Below, in pieces: positions 32,961 to 42,251 of a DNA stretch of 64,000 bases; the stretch's first letter is position 1; each line of letters opens with the position of its first letter. Source of the DNA: DATAEE01 sp036258175 (GTDB lineage Bacteria > Acidobacteriota > Vicinamibacteria > Vicinamibacterales > 2-12-FULL-66-21); contig DATAEE010000161.1 of the NCBI GenBank assembly GCA_036258175.1, positions 8,850-72,849 on the forward strand, read 5' to 3'. Both the position numbers and the translations under genes were made by a program. Under the pieces are notes generated by a model. The model did not search any database. It saw only the letters and a list, made by a program, of their open reading frames with translations, and was not told where the DNA came from.

Positions 32961-34680
32961 ATTCACCATCGCGGCGCTGATCCTAATCGTTGTACCGACC
33001 GAGGCGCAGGCGTCCGCGCGTTCAATGTACGAGTCGGCCGCTGCGCGGGAAGAAAGCGTGCGTAAAGCTGCGGCCGGCGCGTCGCTCGCGGATATCCGCG
33101 CGGCGGTCGCCGCCTACGAACGGGTCGTTCACAGGTATCCTGCGAGCGCGTACTGCGATAACGCCCTCTGGCAGGCCGCCGGGCTCGCGCGCCTCGCCTG
33201 GGAGCGGTACGGCCAGGAGCAGGACCGGTCGGCCGCTTTGGCGCTGCTCGCGCATCTGCGCCGGGAGTACTCGGCAAGCTCGCTGGTGCCGCGGATCCCG
33301 GAGGCTGTGAAGCAGCTCGAGCCGCGGCGGCCGGAGCCTCCACGTCCGCCACCACCGCCGCCAACGCCCGAGAGCCCTGATGGCGACGAACAGACCTCCG
33401 AGGCACCGCTCGCCGAAGGGCCGGCAGCGCCGACGGTCACCGCAGCGGTCCCGGTGGCGACGCTCACGCGCATTCAACGGACTGCCCTGCCGGGCGGCGT
33501 CCGCATCCTGCTGCAGCTGGATCGCGAGGTGTCGTACACCGACGTGCGGCTCGACGGACCGCCGCGCGTGTTCTTCGATCTCAAGGGCGTCCGGCCTGGC
33601 GCCGGCATGACGAAGCCGCTGCAATTTGGGGATGACATCGTGCGCGAGATTCGGCTCGGCCGTCATCCCGATGCCACGACCCGCATCGTGATGTCGCTGG
33701 ACGGCGTGGCCCGCTACAGCACGTTTGCGCTCTACGATCCGTACCGTGTCGTAATCGACTTCGTGCGCGGTGCTCGCCCGGTGGAGGCTCCCCTCCTGCG
33801 GAGCCGGGCGCTGCGATCGACCCGGGCTGTGACGGGTCCGATGCTTCCGCCGTCGCGTCGCTTTTCGGCACCGGCGACGTCCGCGCCGCTCAAAGCGGAG
33901 GCGATCACGTCGACAGTGCCGGCACTACCACCGTCGCTTCCGTCCGCCAACGCGAGCGGTGGATTCTCGCTGTCCCGTCAGCTCGGCCTGGGCCTCTCGC
34001 GCATCGTCATCGATCCAGGTCACGGTGGGCACGATCCAGGCGCGCAGCCCGGGCTGCTGTCGGAAGCGGACATCGTGCTCGACGTCGCGCAGCGGGTGGA
34101 GAAGATCCTGGTCAAGCGGAATCTCGAGGTCATCCTGACGCGCCGGACTGACACGTTCATCCCACTGGAGGAACGGACGGCCGTCGCCAACCGGGAAGCG
34201 GCCGACCTGTTCCTGTCGATTCACGTCAACGCCAGCGCCAACAGCCGGGCGCGCGGCGTCGAAACGTATTTCCTCAACTTTGCGTCGAACCCGGAGGCGG
34301 AGGCGGTCGCCGCGCGCGAGAACTCGTCATCGGGCAGGACGATGCACAGCCTGCCGGAGATCGTGAGAGCGATCGCCCTCAACAACAAACTGGACGAGTC
34401 GCGCGACCTCGCCGGCCTCGTGCAGCGCGCGATGATCCGCCGGCTGCGCACGCAGAACAAGCTCGTGCGGGATCTCGGCGTCAAGCAGGCGCCGTTTGTC
34501 GTCCTCATCGGCGCCGCGATGCCGAGCGTGCTGGCAGAAATCTCGTTCATCACCAACCGCGGTGAGGCGGCGCTCTTGCGCACGGGTACGTATCGCCAGC
34601 GCATCGCCGAAGCGCTGGCGGATGCGGTGATGCAATACCAGCAGTCCCTGAAGAAAGTTGCGGCAGTGGCCATGCACTAG
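32944..34680 (+). CDS. amiC: N-acetylmuramoyl-L-alanine amidase with AMIN domain (AmiC-like)
   Basis: 578 residues. A signal peptide (residues 1-24) precedes a short TPR-like helical region (about 30-115, AYERVVHRYPASAYCDNALWQAAGLARLAWER), a proline-rich linker, the AMIN domain (about 175-285, GVRILLQLDREVSYTDVRLD) and the amidase_3 domain from about 352 (RIVIDPGHGGHDPGA; LFLSIHVNAS; VLAEISFITN), with the zinc and catalytic residues intact. It splits septal peptidoglycan during daughter cell separation. Overlap with ftsK fits a shared role in division. Confidence 0.94.
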   Translation: MRNFAKFTIAALILIVVPTEAQASARSMYESAAAREESVRKAAAGASLADIRAAVAAYERVVHRYPASAYCDNALWQAAGLARLAWERYGQEQDRSAALALLAHLRREYSASSLVPRIPEAVKQLEPRRPEPPRPPPPPPTPESPDGDEQTSEAPLAEGPAAPTVTAAVPVATLTRIQRTALPGGVRILLQLDREVSYTDVRLDGPPRVFFDLKGVRPGAGMTKPLQFGDDIVREIRLGRHPDATTRIVMSLDGVARYSTFALYDPYRVVIDFVRGARPVEAPLLRSRALRSTRAVTGPMLPPSRRFSAPATSAPLKAEAITSTVPALPPSLPSANASGGFSLSRQLGLGLSRIVIDPGHGGHDPGAQPGLLSEADIVLDVAQRVEKILVKRNLEVILTRRTDTFIPLEERTAVANREAADLFLSIHVNASANSRARGVETYFLNFASNPEAEAVAARENSSSGRTMHSLPEIVRAIALNNKLDESRDLAGLVQRAMIRRLRTQNKLVRDLGVKQAPFVVLIGAAMPSVLAEISFITNRGEAALLRTGTYRQRIAEALADAVMQYQQSLKKVAAVAMH

Positions 34681-34710
34681 CGCGTCGCTGCGACGAGGAG
34701 GGACTGGACG

Positions 34711-34716
34711 TACAAT
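34711..34716 (+). promoter_or_regulatory. -10-like TACAAT six bases before a GTG start
   Basis: TACAAT sits so close to the GTG at 34723 that the transcript would begin at the start codon. There is a GAGGAGGGACTGG stretch upstream of the -10 that looks like a ribosome binding site, but it is too far (about 20 bases) from the start. Supports leaderless translation. Confidence 0.4.
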
Positions 34717-34722
34717 CGAGGT

Positions 34723-34959
34723 GTGTTCCAGCCCAGCGATCCGATCGTGGTTCGCGTCATCGAGGAGCCGGTGCGCGAGACGACCGTGGGGGACGTTATC
34801 CTAGGCGCGCTCGGTCTCACCGGTGTGCTGCTGCTTGCCGCGCTCCTGTTCGGGCTGCTGCTCGGATTCCTGATGGTGGCGCGGCGCCGGTTGCGTGAGC
34901 GCCGCGACGTGGAAGAAGAAGGGACGCAGCGTCTCGGTCTGGGCGCAGATTCCCACTAA
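34723..34959 (+). CDS. Small single-helix membrane protein, function unknown
   Basis: 78 residues from GTG at 34723. The N-terminal 22 residues are polar (SDPIVVRVIEEPVRETT), one long hydrophobic segment (about 25-52, ILGALGLTGVLLLAALLFGLLLGFLMV) crosses the membrane, and a strongly basic RRRLRERR stretch marks the cytoplasmic side, giving N-out topology. It recalls nothing I can name. It lies 42 bases after the amidase gene and faces pepA tail to tail. Confidence 0.6.
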   Translation: MFQPSDPIVVRVIEEPVRETTVGDVILGALGLTGVLLLAALLFGLLLGFLMVARRRLRERRDVEEEGTQRLGLGADSH

Positions 34960-34977
34960 AGTCGGTCCAATCCGTGG

Positions 34978-36498
34978 CTACGGAAGCGTACTAAACGCCA
35001 GTTCGGCCAGCGTCCTCACCGCTACGCCCGTCGCCCCTTTCGCCTGCCACGGCTTCGCATCGTCGGCCCATGCGGTCCCGGCGATATCCAGATGGGCCCA
35101 GGGGAGCCCGCCCGAGAACTCCTTCAGAAACATCGCCGCGGTGATAGCACCGGCCGGCCGCCCACCCGAGTTTACGAGGTCCGCGATCTCGCTCTTCAGC
35201 TGCTCCGCGTAGTCGTCGTGCAGCGGCATCGGCCACGCGCGATCGCCCGATGCCGTCGCGATGCGGCCGACGTGCTGGACCCACGCGTCCGGCTTGCCGA
35301 ACAGCCCGCTGGCATACTTGCCGAGCGCAACCACGCAGGCGCCCGTGAGCGTCGCGACATCTACGAGATGCGTTGCACCGAGTTGCTGCGCATACCAGAG
35401 CCCGTCGCCGAGGATCAGCCGTCCTTCAGCATCTGTGTTGGTGACCTCGACGGTCTTGCCGCTCGCACCCACGAGCACGTCGCCCGGCTTTGTCGCCCGG
35501 CCGCCAGGCATGTTTTCCGTCGCCGGAACGATACCGATGACACGTATCGGCGCGTTCAGAATCGCCATCGCGCGCATTGCGCAGATCACGGCCGCGCCGC
35601 CCGCCATATCGTCCTTCATTCGATCCATGCCGTCGGCTGGCTTGATTGAGATGCCGCCGGTATCGAACGTGATGCCTTTGCCGACCAGGCCGAGCACCGG
35701 CGAGGCGGGAGGGCCTTTGGGCTCATGCCGCAGCACGATGAGCCGGGGTGGTTCGGCGCTGCCGCGCGCCACGCCGAGCAGCAGACCCATCCCGAGCTCT
35801 GCGATTCGCGTCTCGTCGAGGATCTCGACGCCGAGTCCGACCTCTTTGCCGATCGCCGCGGCGCGCTCCGCGAAGACCCTGGGCGTCAGCATGTTGCTCG
35901 GCTCGTTGCACAGCGCGCGGGAAAGATTGCAGCACTCGGCCAGGACGCGGCCGCGGCGAATGCTCTGTTCCACCTCCGCTGCCGCCGCGCCCGGCGCGAC
36001 GATGGTCAGGCTGATGGCCGGTTGCCCGTCCGGCTCCCCCGTCTTGTATCTGCCGCCGTAGAACTCCGCGAGCGTCAGGCCTTCGGTCGCGGCTTGTGCG
36101 CCGGAGGCGACCGACTGTGCTCCGCGAACGACGAACGCGACTCGTCCGAGCCGACGTTTACGCGCGGCAATGCCGAACGCCGCGGCGACGCGGCGCATCC
36201 GATCGAGATCGGCTGTGTCGCGCGCACCGGCGCCCACGAGCGCCAGACGTCGCGCCCGCCAGCCGCCGCTTACCAGCTTGGTAAGGAAGATTTCGTACGG
36301 TTTGCCCGTGAACTCGCGCGAGGAGAACGCGCGCGAGATCTCTCCCCCGCTCGCGGCATCCGCGCCTGCCAGGTCGCCCGGCTGGTCCTGCTCGAAAACC
36401 GGAATCGCGACGACGTCGGCGTCTACGGTTTCCGCCGTCTGGGCTGTCTCGATCGAGGCGTTGGTCATGTCAGAAGCTCTACGCCGAGTATCCGTCAT
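34978..36498 (-). CDS. pepA: Leucyl aminopeptidase (M17)
   Basis: 506 residues from ATG at 36498; another in-frame ATG at 36468 is equally plausible, and neither has a strong ribosome binding site. The N-terminal domain begins ADVVAIPVFEQDQPG. The catalytic domain has GKGITFDTGGISIKP with the metal-binding Lys and Asp and the signature NTDAEGRL, followed by VDVATLTGACVVALG. It releases N-terminal amino acids from peptides in the cytoplasm with two metal ions. Length fits the family. It stands alone, divergent from the PKD-domain gene. Confidence 0.95.
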   Translation of the reverse strand: MTDTRRRASDMTNASIETAQTAETVDADVVAIPVFEQDQPGDLAGADAASGGEISRAFSSREFTGKPYEIFLTKLVSGGWRARRLALVGAGARDTADLDRMRRVAAAFGIAARKRRLGRVAFVVRGAQSVASGAQAATEGLTLAEFYGGRYKTGEPDGQPAISLTIVAPGAAAAEVEQSIRRGRVLAECCNLSRALCNEPSNMLTPRVFAERAAAIGKEVGLGVEILDETRIAELGMGLLLGVARGSAEPPRLIVLRHEPKGPPASPVLGLVGKGITFDTGGISIKPADGMDRMKDDMAGGAAVICAMRAMAILNAPIRVIGIVPATENMPGGRATKPGDVLVGASGKTVEVTNTDAEGRLILGDGLWYAQQLGATHLVDVATLTGACVVALGKYASGLFGKPDAWVQHVGRIATASGDRAWPMPLHDDYAEQLKSEIADLVNSGGRPAGAITAAMFLKEFSGGLPWAHLDIAGTAWADDAKPWQAKGATGVAVRTLAELAFSTLP

Positions 36499-36546
36499 CC
36501 TGTTAAAATGTGAAGGCGTCCCTGGTCCAACAGACAAAAATTAGCC

Positions 36547-36987
36547 ATGAAACCCGCCAAGTCAAGCGTTCAGATCGTGCTCACGGCGGCGTTCACACTG
36601 AGTCTCGCCATGCTCGGGGAAGGCTCGGTTGAGAAGGCCGACAAACCGAACTTGTCGCTCAAAGCTACCCCAGCCATCACGTTTTCGCCCGCCAATATTT
36701 TCTTCGCCGCCGAGGTCAAGGGCGGACCGGACGACTTCGAAGAACTGTACTGCCCTGCGGTCGAGTGGGAATGGGGTGACGGGACGAAAGATTCGTCTTC
36801 CGCCGACTGCGAGCCGTACGAGGCGGGGAAAAGCCAGATCAAGCGGCGCTACGTCGCTCAGAAGAAGTATCAGTTCTCCGGCGACTATCGCGTCGCATTC
36901 CGTCTCAAACAGAAGGACAAGGTCGTCGGCACGGCGACGACGCAGCTGAAGATTCGACCCGGGGTCCGCGATCCGGTCGGCCCCTAG
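36547..36987 (+). CDS. Exported PKD-like domain protein
   Basis: 146 residues with a signal peptide (about residues 1-27). The rest is a single beta-sandwich: ITFSPANIFFAAEVKGG, then VEWEWGDGTKDSSSADC, the WxWGDG word of PKD domains, then a YVAQKKYQFSGDYRVAFRLKQKDK strand pair and a final ATTQLKIRPG. A disulfide may link the two cysteines of the CP...DC segment. PKD domains usually act in protein or glycan contact. It overlaps the convergent next gene by 4 bases. Confidence 0.72.
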   Translation: MKPAKSSVQIVLTAAFTLSLAMLGEGSVEKADKPNLSLKATPAITFSPANIFFAAEVKGGPDDFEELYCPAVEWEWGDGTKDSSSADCEPYEAGKSQIKRRYVAQKKYQFSGDYRVAFRLKQKDKVVGTATTQLKIRPGVRDPVGP

Positions 36988-37628
36988 CGGCTCTTGATCT
37001 CTTTTCCGGCGAATTTCCCGCTGCGAATGGTCGCGGTGACGCTCTGCATATAATCCTTCACGCGCAGGACCGTGTTCAGGATGAACCGGCCAGCGGTCTT
37101 CAGCCCCACGCTCCCGTCGTCTTTGCCGAAGACCGCGGCGCCTGCGTCGGCGATCTCACCCTCGGCCAGCGTGCCAATCGTGACCACGGCGTTGACGTAG
37201 TACCGCGCTTCTTCGACGATGCGATCGATGGGAGCTAGATCGACGTACACGCGGAGAGGATTCGGGTAGTCCGGGTAGCTGGTCAGTCCTCCGCTGACGT
37301 CGGCAATTGCGACCTCCTTGCTGTCGCGATGTTTCGATACGCGGAAAGCTGCGATGCTCGCGGGGCGGACCAGGCGATCCCAGGTGCGATCCTCCCAGAG
37401 CTCCGCCTCCACGCGCACGTGAAGCGTCGCACCCTCCTCCATCGCGGTTCGAAGGTTCGCTGGAAACGCATCGGTCAGATCGATCGCCGCTCGTACCGCG
37501 CCGGCGTTGGCCTTCAGCTCTGCCACCTTGCCGTCCATGGCGGCCAGCGACACAGACGTCGCGAGCAGAAAACCGGCGATGAGCGCAGATCGCGCGATCG
37601 TTCCGGATCTGCGTGAATCTGCGTTCAT
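36984..37628 (-). CDS. Exported DUF4390-like protein
   Basis: 214 residues with an N-terminal signal segment (ALIAGFLLATSVSLAA). The mature sequence has DAFPANLRTAMEEGATLHVRVEAELWEDRTWDRLV, LRVYVDLAPIDRIVEEARYYVNAVVTIGTL and a C-terminal LKTAGRFILNTVLRVKDYMQSV, which recalls DUF4390 proteins found next to two-component genes in proteobacteria. Function is unknown. Its start lies 6 bases after the Omp85-like gene, so they are almost surely co-transcribed and may work together at the envelope. Confidence 0.6.
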   Translation of the reverse strand: MNADSRRSGTIARSALIAGFLLATSVSLAAMDGKVAELKANAGAVRAAIDLTDAFPANLRTAMEEGATLHVRVEAELWEDRTWDRLVRPASIAAFRVSKHRDSKEVAIADVSGGLTSYPDYPNPLRVYVDLAPIDRIVEEARYYVNAVVTIGTLAEGEIADAGAAVFGKDDGSVGLKTAGRFILNTVLRVKDYMQSVTATIRSGKFAGKEIKSR

Positions 37629-37634
37629 CAGCGG

Positions 37635-39314
37635 CTAGAAGGTTGGGCCGAAGCGCACGAGGACCTGGAGGGACTTCGGGATGTCGTCGAGGCGCCAGCC
37701 AAACTCGACGCGGAACTCGCCGATCTCGAAGCCACCGCCGATGCCCTTGACCCAGTCGTCCCGAGAAGCCGCGATCGGATCCCAGACCCGGCCCGCATCG
37801 AAGAAGGCCATGAGGCGCGCGCCGCCAGGCGCGCGGGATCCGAGGCGATATTCCACGTTGAAGAGAAACATCCCTTCGCCCGCCGCTTCCTTGAACGAGT
37901 AGCCGTGGACCGAGCCGATGCCGCCGAGCGCGAACTGCCGCTGCGGCGGAAGAACACCGGAGGAGGCGCCGGTCAGGCCACGGACGCGAAACCCATGGAT
38001 GCCGAACTGGCTGTAAGCGCGGGCGTTGAGGATATGCCTCGTGAAATCGAAGTCGCCGCCGAGACCCTCGGGAGCGATTTCCGAGGTCCATTCGATCCGG
38101 ACGCCGGGTGTTCTCCGGCCCGTCGTTCCGAAGAGCGATGTGAAGAGATGCCGCTCGTACGTGCGTTCGAGACTTTCCTGCTCGAGGCCTCGGGTGTCCA
38201 GCGTGTAACCGAGGACGACTGCGCGGTGATCGCCGGGCGCTGCCTGCTGATTTGGCCGAAATTCGTCGCCACCGTCGCGAAACACCGCGTAGTCGGCCCT
38301 GTTCACGAGTGGCTCGTGCTCGTCGGCGCGCCAGGCCGCGAGTATTTCCTGGGCCGGATTCACCCGGTAGGCAGCATGGAACTGGTATCCCGTGGCTTCG
38401 TGATAATCGCGAAACGTGTTGGCGAAGGTGAACGCGACAACGCTCTGTTCCAGCGTCGACAGGCGCCAGGCATCGTCTGTCGCCGTCATCTCGTGCGCTT
38501 CAGCGCCGACGTACAACCTCGGACCGTCCCATGACCCGAGGATCGGGCGTTCGAAACCGACGGAGTAGCCTGCGCTCTCGCGGGCGAACTTGTACGAGAC
38601 GTACGTGCGAATGTAAGTCTCTTTGAAGCTCGTCGATCCGAAGAGCGTGTCGAAGAGCGTGAGATTGAAGCCGAGCGCGGGTGCGAACCCGTCGACCGGG
38701 TTGTACCAATCCTCACGCTGCCCCGCGCCGACGTTCACGCCGCCTTTCACTTCGCGCTGATCGAGCTCGACGACGAGGACGCGCTTGCCGCCTCGATCGA
38801 CGAGATCGAACCCTTTGTGGACGATGCCGCCGTGCGTCGGTTCCAGCAGCCTGCTCAGCGCGCGCCTAATAACGCCATCGTTGAACACGTCGCCCGGGCG
38901 AACGTCGAAATTGCCCTGCAGAATGTCGAGGTGTTTCCCATCGATCCCCTCGAGCGAGATCTCATCGATTCGTCCCTCGTCGGCCGCCACGCGCAGGGTG
39001 CCCGTGGCTTCGTCCAGCGTGATCTGAATGCGCGCCTGCGTGTAGCCTTCGCCGCTGTACTTGCGCTCGAGTGTCTTGCTGAGCGCTTCCACGGACCGCG
39101 GAAGAGGCTTTTCGTCTTCGAGATCCAGCCAGCGCCGAATCTCGGCGGGAGTGAATACGCTCACGCCGTCAAAAACGACGGAGCGAACGATCGGTGGCGG
39201 TACGGTTGGTTGTGGCTCTGTCGGCGGGGGTGTCTGCGCGTGCGCCAATGGGCACAGAGGCACTGCACACACGAGCAGGGCCAGCACGAACCGGGGGGCG
39301 GTCGTCAGGCGCAC
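37635..39314 (-). CDS. Omp85-superfamily outer-membrane protein with POTRA domains
   Basis: 559 residues from GTG at 39314. The signal peptide (LTTAPRFVLALLVCAVPLCPLAHAQ region) leads to a proline-rich stretch and two POTRA-like domains (about 45-185; VRSVVFDGVSVFTPAEIRRWL and DEISLEGIDGKHLDILQGNF). The C-terminal two thirds form a beta-barrel with alternating strands and the usual final aromatic residue (LQVLVRFGPTF). GGIGSVHGYSFKEAAGEG matches the conserved loop-6 RGY-like region. It probably moves or inserts a protein partner at the outer membrane. Not BamA, which has five POTRA domains. Confidence 0.85.
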   Translation of the reverse strand: MRLTTAPRFVLALLVCAVPLCPLAHAQTPPPTEPQPTVPPPIVRSVVFDGVSVFTPAEIRRWLDLEDEKPLPRSVEALSKTLERKYSGEGYTQARIQITLDEATGTLRVAADEGRIDEISLEGIDGKHLDILQGNFDVRPGDVFNDGVIRRALSRLLEPTHGGIVHKGFDLVDRGGKRVLVVELDQREVKGGVNVGAGQREDWYNPVDGFAPALGFNLTLFDTLFGSTSFKETYIRTYVSYKFARESAGYSVGFERPILGSWDGPRLYVGAEAHEMTATDDAWRLSTLEQSVVAFTFANTFRDYHEATGYQFHAAYRVNPAQEILAAWRADEHEPLVNRADYAVFRDGGDEFRPNQQAAPGDHRAVVLGYTLDTRGLEQESLERTYERHLFTSLFGTTGRRTPGVRIEWTSEIAPEGLGGDFDFTRHILNARAYSQFGIHGFRVRGLTGASSGVLPPQRQFALGGIGSVHGYSFKEAAGEGMFLFNVEYRLGSRAPGGARLMAFFDAGRVWDPIAASRDDWVKGIGGGFEIGEFRVEFGWRLDDIPKSLQVLVRFGPTF

Positions 39315-39324
39315 GAGGCTCCAG

Positions 39325-39747
39325 CTAGGGAACTGGGACGATGGGCACCTCGACGAAGTTCCCATTCGCAGATCCGTTCGGGCTGCCGAACAGAAAGAAC
39401 GCGCCAAGCCGCCAGCCACTACGGTAGGCCGGAGCGGCGATGACGTACAAGAAATCCTGTCCCGCGCTTTCGGCGAGATCCGTGGCCGACGGCAGGGCTT
39501 CGGAGCGCGGATGCGAGTGGTAGCCGCCAACGACGCTCAGCCCTTCCGCCCGCGCGGCGCGTATCGCCGCGAAGTGGTCGCGTGGGTCGATGAGGTAGCT
39601 GACGTCGCTTGCCCGCACGTTCGTGGCAGGCACGACGCGTTCGACGAGCCCCGGCTGACCTACCAGCAGGCCGCAGCACTCGAGTGGTGCTTCCGACTTC
39701 GCGTGGACGAGGAGCGCTTCGGCGGCCGACCGGCGAATGCAAATCAC
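39325..39747 (-). CDS. JAMM/MPN+ zinc metallopeptidase
   Basis: 140 residues from GTG at 39747, two bases after the acetoacetyl-CoA synthetase stop. All JAMM residues are present: E23 in PLECCGLL, H77-S-H79-P in GYHSHPRSE, and S87 with D90 in SATD. Prokaryotic proteins of this size cleave isopeptide or C-terminal extensions from ubiquitin-like sulfur carriers in several pathways. No ThiS/MoaD-like gene is visible in this window, so the substrate is open. It lies just ahead of the Omp85-like gene. Confidence 0.88.
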   Translation of the reverse strand: MICIRRSAAEALLVHAKSEAPLECCGLLVGQPGLVERVVPATNVRASDVSYLIDPRDHFAAIRAARAEGLSVVGGYHSHPRSEALPSATDLAESAGQDFLYVIAAPAYRSGWRLGAFFLFGSPNGSANGNFVEVPIVPVP

Positions 39748-39748
39748 G

Positions 39749-41722
39749 TCAGGTCTGCAGCTCCGGGAGGTTGCGGAACTGATCCAGCGCGTCCGGGTTC
39801 GCCAGCGCCTCGCGGTTCCGGACCTCGCGGTTGTGGATGACGTCGCGCACGGCCAGCTCGACGATCTTTCCGCTCTTCGTGCGCGGGATCTCACCGACCT
39901 GGACGATCCGCGCAGGCACATGCCGCGGCGTCGTGTTGCGCCGGATCTGGTCCTTTATCTTTCTGACGACTTCCGCGGTGAGCGTCATGCCGTCGCGCAG
40001 CCGCACGAACAACACGACGCGCTCGTCATTGTCCCATTGCTGCCCGACCACGAGACTCTCTACTACCTCATCGAGCTGCTCAACCTGACGATAGATCTCC
40101 GCAGTACCGATCCGGACCCCTCCGGGATTCAGGACCGCATCCGAACGGCCGTAGATGATCATCCCGTCGTGCTTCGTGAGCTCGACGTAGTCGCCATGAC
40201 ACCAGACGCCGGGGAATTTCTCGAAGTACGCGGCGCGGTACTTCCGGCCCTCCGGGTCGTTCCAGAACCCGACCGGCATCGACGGGAACGGCATCGTGCA
40301 GACCAGCTCCCCTTTTGCGCCGCGAAGCGGCCGGCCAGTCGCATCGAACACATCAACCTTCATGCCGAGCGCGCGAACCTGAATCTCTCCTCGCCACACG
40401 GGGCCGATGGGGTTGCCGCCGACGAAACAGCTGATGATGTCGGTGCCGCCTGAAATCGACGCCAGGTGAATGTCGGGCTTGATCCGGTTGTAAACGAAGT
40501 CGAAGCCTTCGGGCACGAGCGGCGATCCCGTCGAGGTCATCGTTCGAACGGTGTCGAGCCGGTGGGTACGGCGCGGTTCCAGGCCGGCTTTGTGCGCCGC
40601 ATCGATGAACTTGGCCGACGTGCCAAACAGCGTCATCCGGGTGTCGTCCGCAAGGTCGAAAAGAATGCGGCCGTCGCGGTGCAGCGGTGATCCGTCGTAC
40701 AGAATCAACGTGGCGCCGCACGCGAGGCTCGACAGCAGCCAGTTCCACATCATCCAGCCACAGGTGGTGAAGTAAAAGACGCGGTCTCCTGCCTGAATGT
40801 CGCAATGCAGCTGGTGTTCCTTGAGGTGCTGGACGAGCGTTCCGCCCGCGCCGTGGACGATACACTTGGGAACACCCGTCGTGCCCGAGGAATAAAGAAT
40901 GTAGAGCGGGTGATTGAACGGGAGTTGCACGAACTCGAGCTCGGCCGACTCGTGGCCGCGCTGGAAGTCCTGCCACAGCATTGCGCCACGGATACGGTCA
41001 ATGGCGGGCCGGATGTCCGAGGGTGTTCCCGAGACGTAAGGCGCAACCACCACGCGCTCGACGGTCGGCAGACGCTCGACGATCTCCTGAAGCTTCGAGA
41101 GGTTGTCATGCCTCTTGCCACCGTAGAAGTAGCCGTCGACGCTGAAAAGGAACTTGGGCTCAATCTGGCCGAATCGATCGAGCACGCCCGGAACGCCGAA
41201 GTCAGGCGAGCACGACGACCAGATCGCACCGATCGATGCCGCGGCAAGCGCGGCGACGATGGCTTCTGGAATGTTCGGCAGATATCCGGCGACGCGATCG
41301 CCAGCGACGACGCCCGATGCGCGGAGCGCGGCGGCGGTGCGCGCGACGTCGGCGCGGAGCTCGTCGCGCGTCATGGTTCGGCGCAGACGATCCTCGCCGT
41401 GGAAAACGATCGCCTCTGCGTTGCCGGACGGACGGAGCTGGTTCTCGGCGAAGTTCAGCCGAGCATCGGGGAAGAAGCGGGCGCCAGGCATCCGATTCAG
41501 ATCGTCGACAACCCGGTCTCCGCGGGTTTCCGCCACGACGCCGCCGAAATCCCACATGCTGTGCCAGAAGTGCTCCGGATGCTCGACAGAAAACGCCCAC
41601 AGCGCCTGGTAATCGGGAAGCCGGACATTCCAGCGCCGTTCCACGTCGCGGATGAACCGCGTCAGGTTCGCACGTGAGATCCGCTCGGGAGACGGCGTCC
41701 ACAGCGGCCGGTCGTTGAGCAT
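39749..41722 (-). CDS. aacS: Acetoacetyl-CoA synthetase
   Basis: 657 residues, the usual size. N-terminal WAFSVEHPEHFWHSMWDF is typical of acetoacetate-CoA ligases; the AMP-binding core has YILYSSGTTGVPKCIVHG, ATLILYDGSP, CHGDYVELTKHDG, and the C-terminal Lys-containing TKSGKIVELAV. It activates acetoacetate with ATP and CoA via acetoacetyl-AMP, feeding ketone body or polyhydroxybutyrate carbon into acetyl-CoA. Its place at the tail of the aromatic operon may be accidental, separated by a 30-base spacer from the GNAT gene. Confidence 0.93.
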   Translation of the reverse strand: MLNDRPLWTPSPERISRANLTRFIRDVERRWNVRLPDYQALWAFSVEHPEHFWHSMWDFGGVVAETRGDRVVDDLNRMPGARFFPDARLNFAENQLRPSGNAEAIVFHGEDRLRRTMTRDELRADVARTAAALRASGVVAGDRVAGYLPNIPEAIVAALAAASIGAIWSSCSPDFGVPGVLDRFGQIEPKFLFSVDGYFYGGKRHDNLSKLQEIVERLPTVERVVVAPYVSGTPSDIRPAIDRIRGAMLWQDFQRGHESAELEFVQLPFNHPLYILYSSGTTGVPKCIVHGAGGTLVQHLKEHQLHCDIQAGDRVFYFTTCGWMMWNWLLSSLACGATLILYDGSPLHRDGRILFDLADDTRMTLFGTSAKFIDAAHKAGLEPRRTHRLDTVRTMTSTGSPLVPEGFDFVYNRIKPDIHLASISGGTDIISCFVGGNPIGPVWRGEIQVRALGMKVDVFDATGRPLRGAKGELVCTMPFPSMPVGFWNDPEGRKYRAAYFEKFPGVWCHGDYVELTKHDGMIIYGRSDAVLNPGGVRIGTAEIYRQVEQLDEVVESLVVGQQWDNDERVVLFVRLRDGMTLTAEVVRKIKDQIRRNTTPRHVPARIVQVGEIPRTKSGKIVELAVRDVIHNREVRNREALANPDALDQFRNLPELQT

Positions 41723-41752
41723 TCAGGAATCCACATTCGAGCCCGAGCAGCT

Positions 41753-42238
41753 TCAGTACTGCTCGACGCGGAAGATCGAGAAACCTCGCGCCAGATAGTT
41801 CGGCAGCGCCGCCTGATGATCGAGAGTCGACGTGTGCAGCCAGACCCTGGCCGGCTGCAGCTCCCACGCCTTGGCGGCAGCCTCGCTCAAGAGATACTTT
41901 CCCAAACCGCGGCCGACAAACGCGGGCAGCAGTCCGAAATACGCAATCTCGACCGTATCCTCCGGATGCTTCCGCAGCTCGAAGTATCCGGCAACCTCTC
42001 CGCCCACGGAGAGAACCCAGAGCGAGACGTCGGGATCGGACAAATACGCGTCGATGTCGCTATCGGTCCACACGAGTCGATCGACCCAATGATAGGCCCC
42101 GCCCACTTCCGTGTACAACCGCCGCCAGAAGGATGGAGCGCACTCGTCAACACGCACGACGATGACATTCTCCCCCGGCGGCGGTACGGGGCGGAGATCA
42201 CCAGGCGTTTTTTGCTCGAGGTAGGTCCGCGTGGGCAT
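41753..42238 (-). CDS. GNAT-family N-acetyltransferase
   Basis: 161 residues. The acetyl-CoA site is FVGRGLGKYLLSEAAAKAW (Q/RxxGxG/A type), preceded by VSLWVLSVGGEVAGYFELRK and VEIAYFGLLPAF, and followed by RVWLHTSTLDHQAALPNYLARGF. The target is unknown. It sits directly after tyrA (13 bases) and before aacS, so is likely the end of the aromatic operon. It could act on an amino acid, but nothing in the sequence shows this. Confidence 0.88.
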   Translation of the reverse strand: MPTRTYLEQKTPGDLRPVPPPGENVIVVRVDECAPSFWRRLYTEVGGAYHWVDRLVWTDSDIDAYLSDPDVSLWVLSVGGEVAGYFELRKHPEDTVEIAYFGLLPAFVGRGLGKYLLSEAAAKAWELQPARVWLHTSTLDHQAALPNYLARGFSIFRVEQY

Positions 42239-42251
42239 CAGGTCGGACGTG

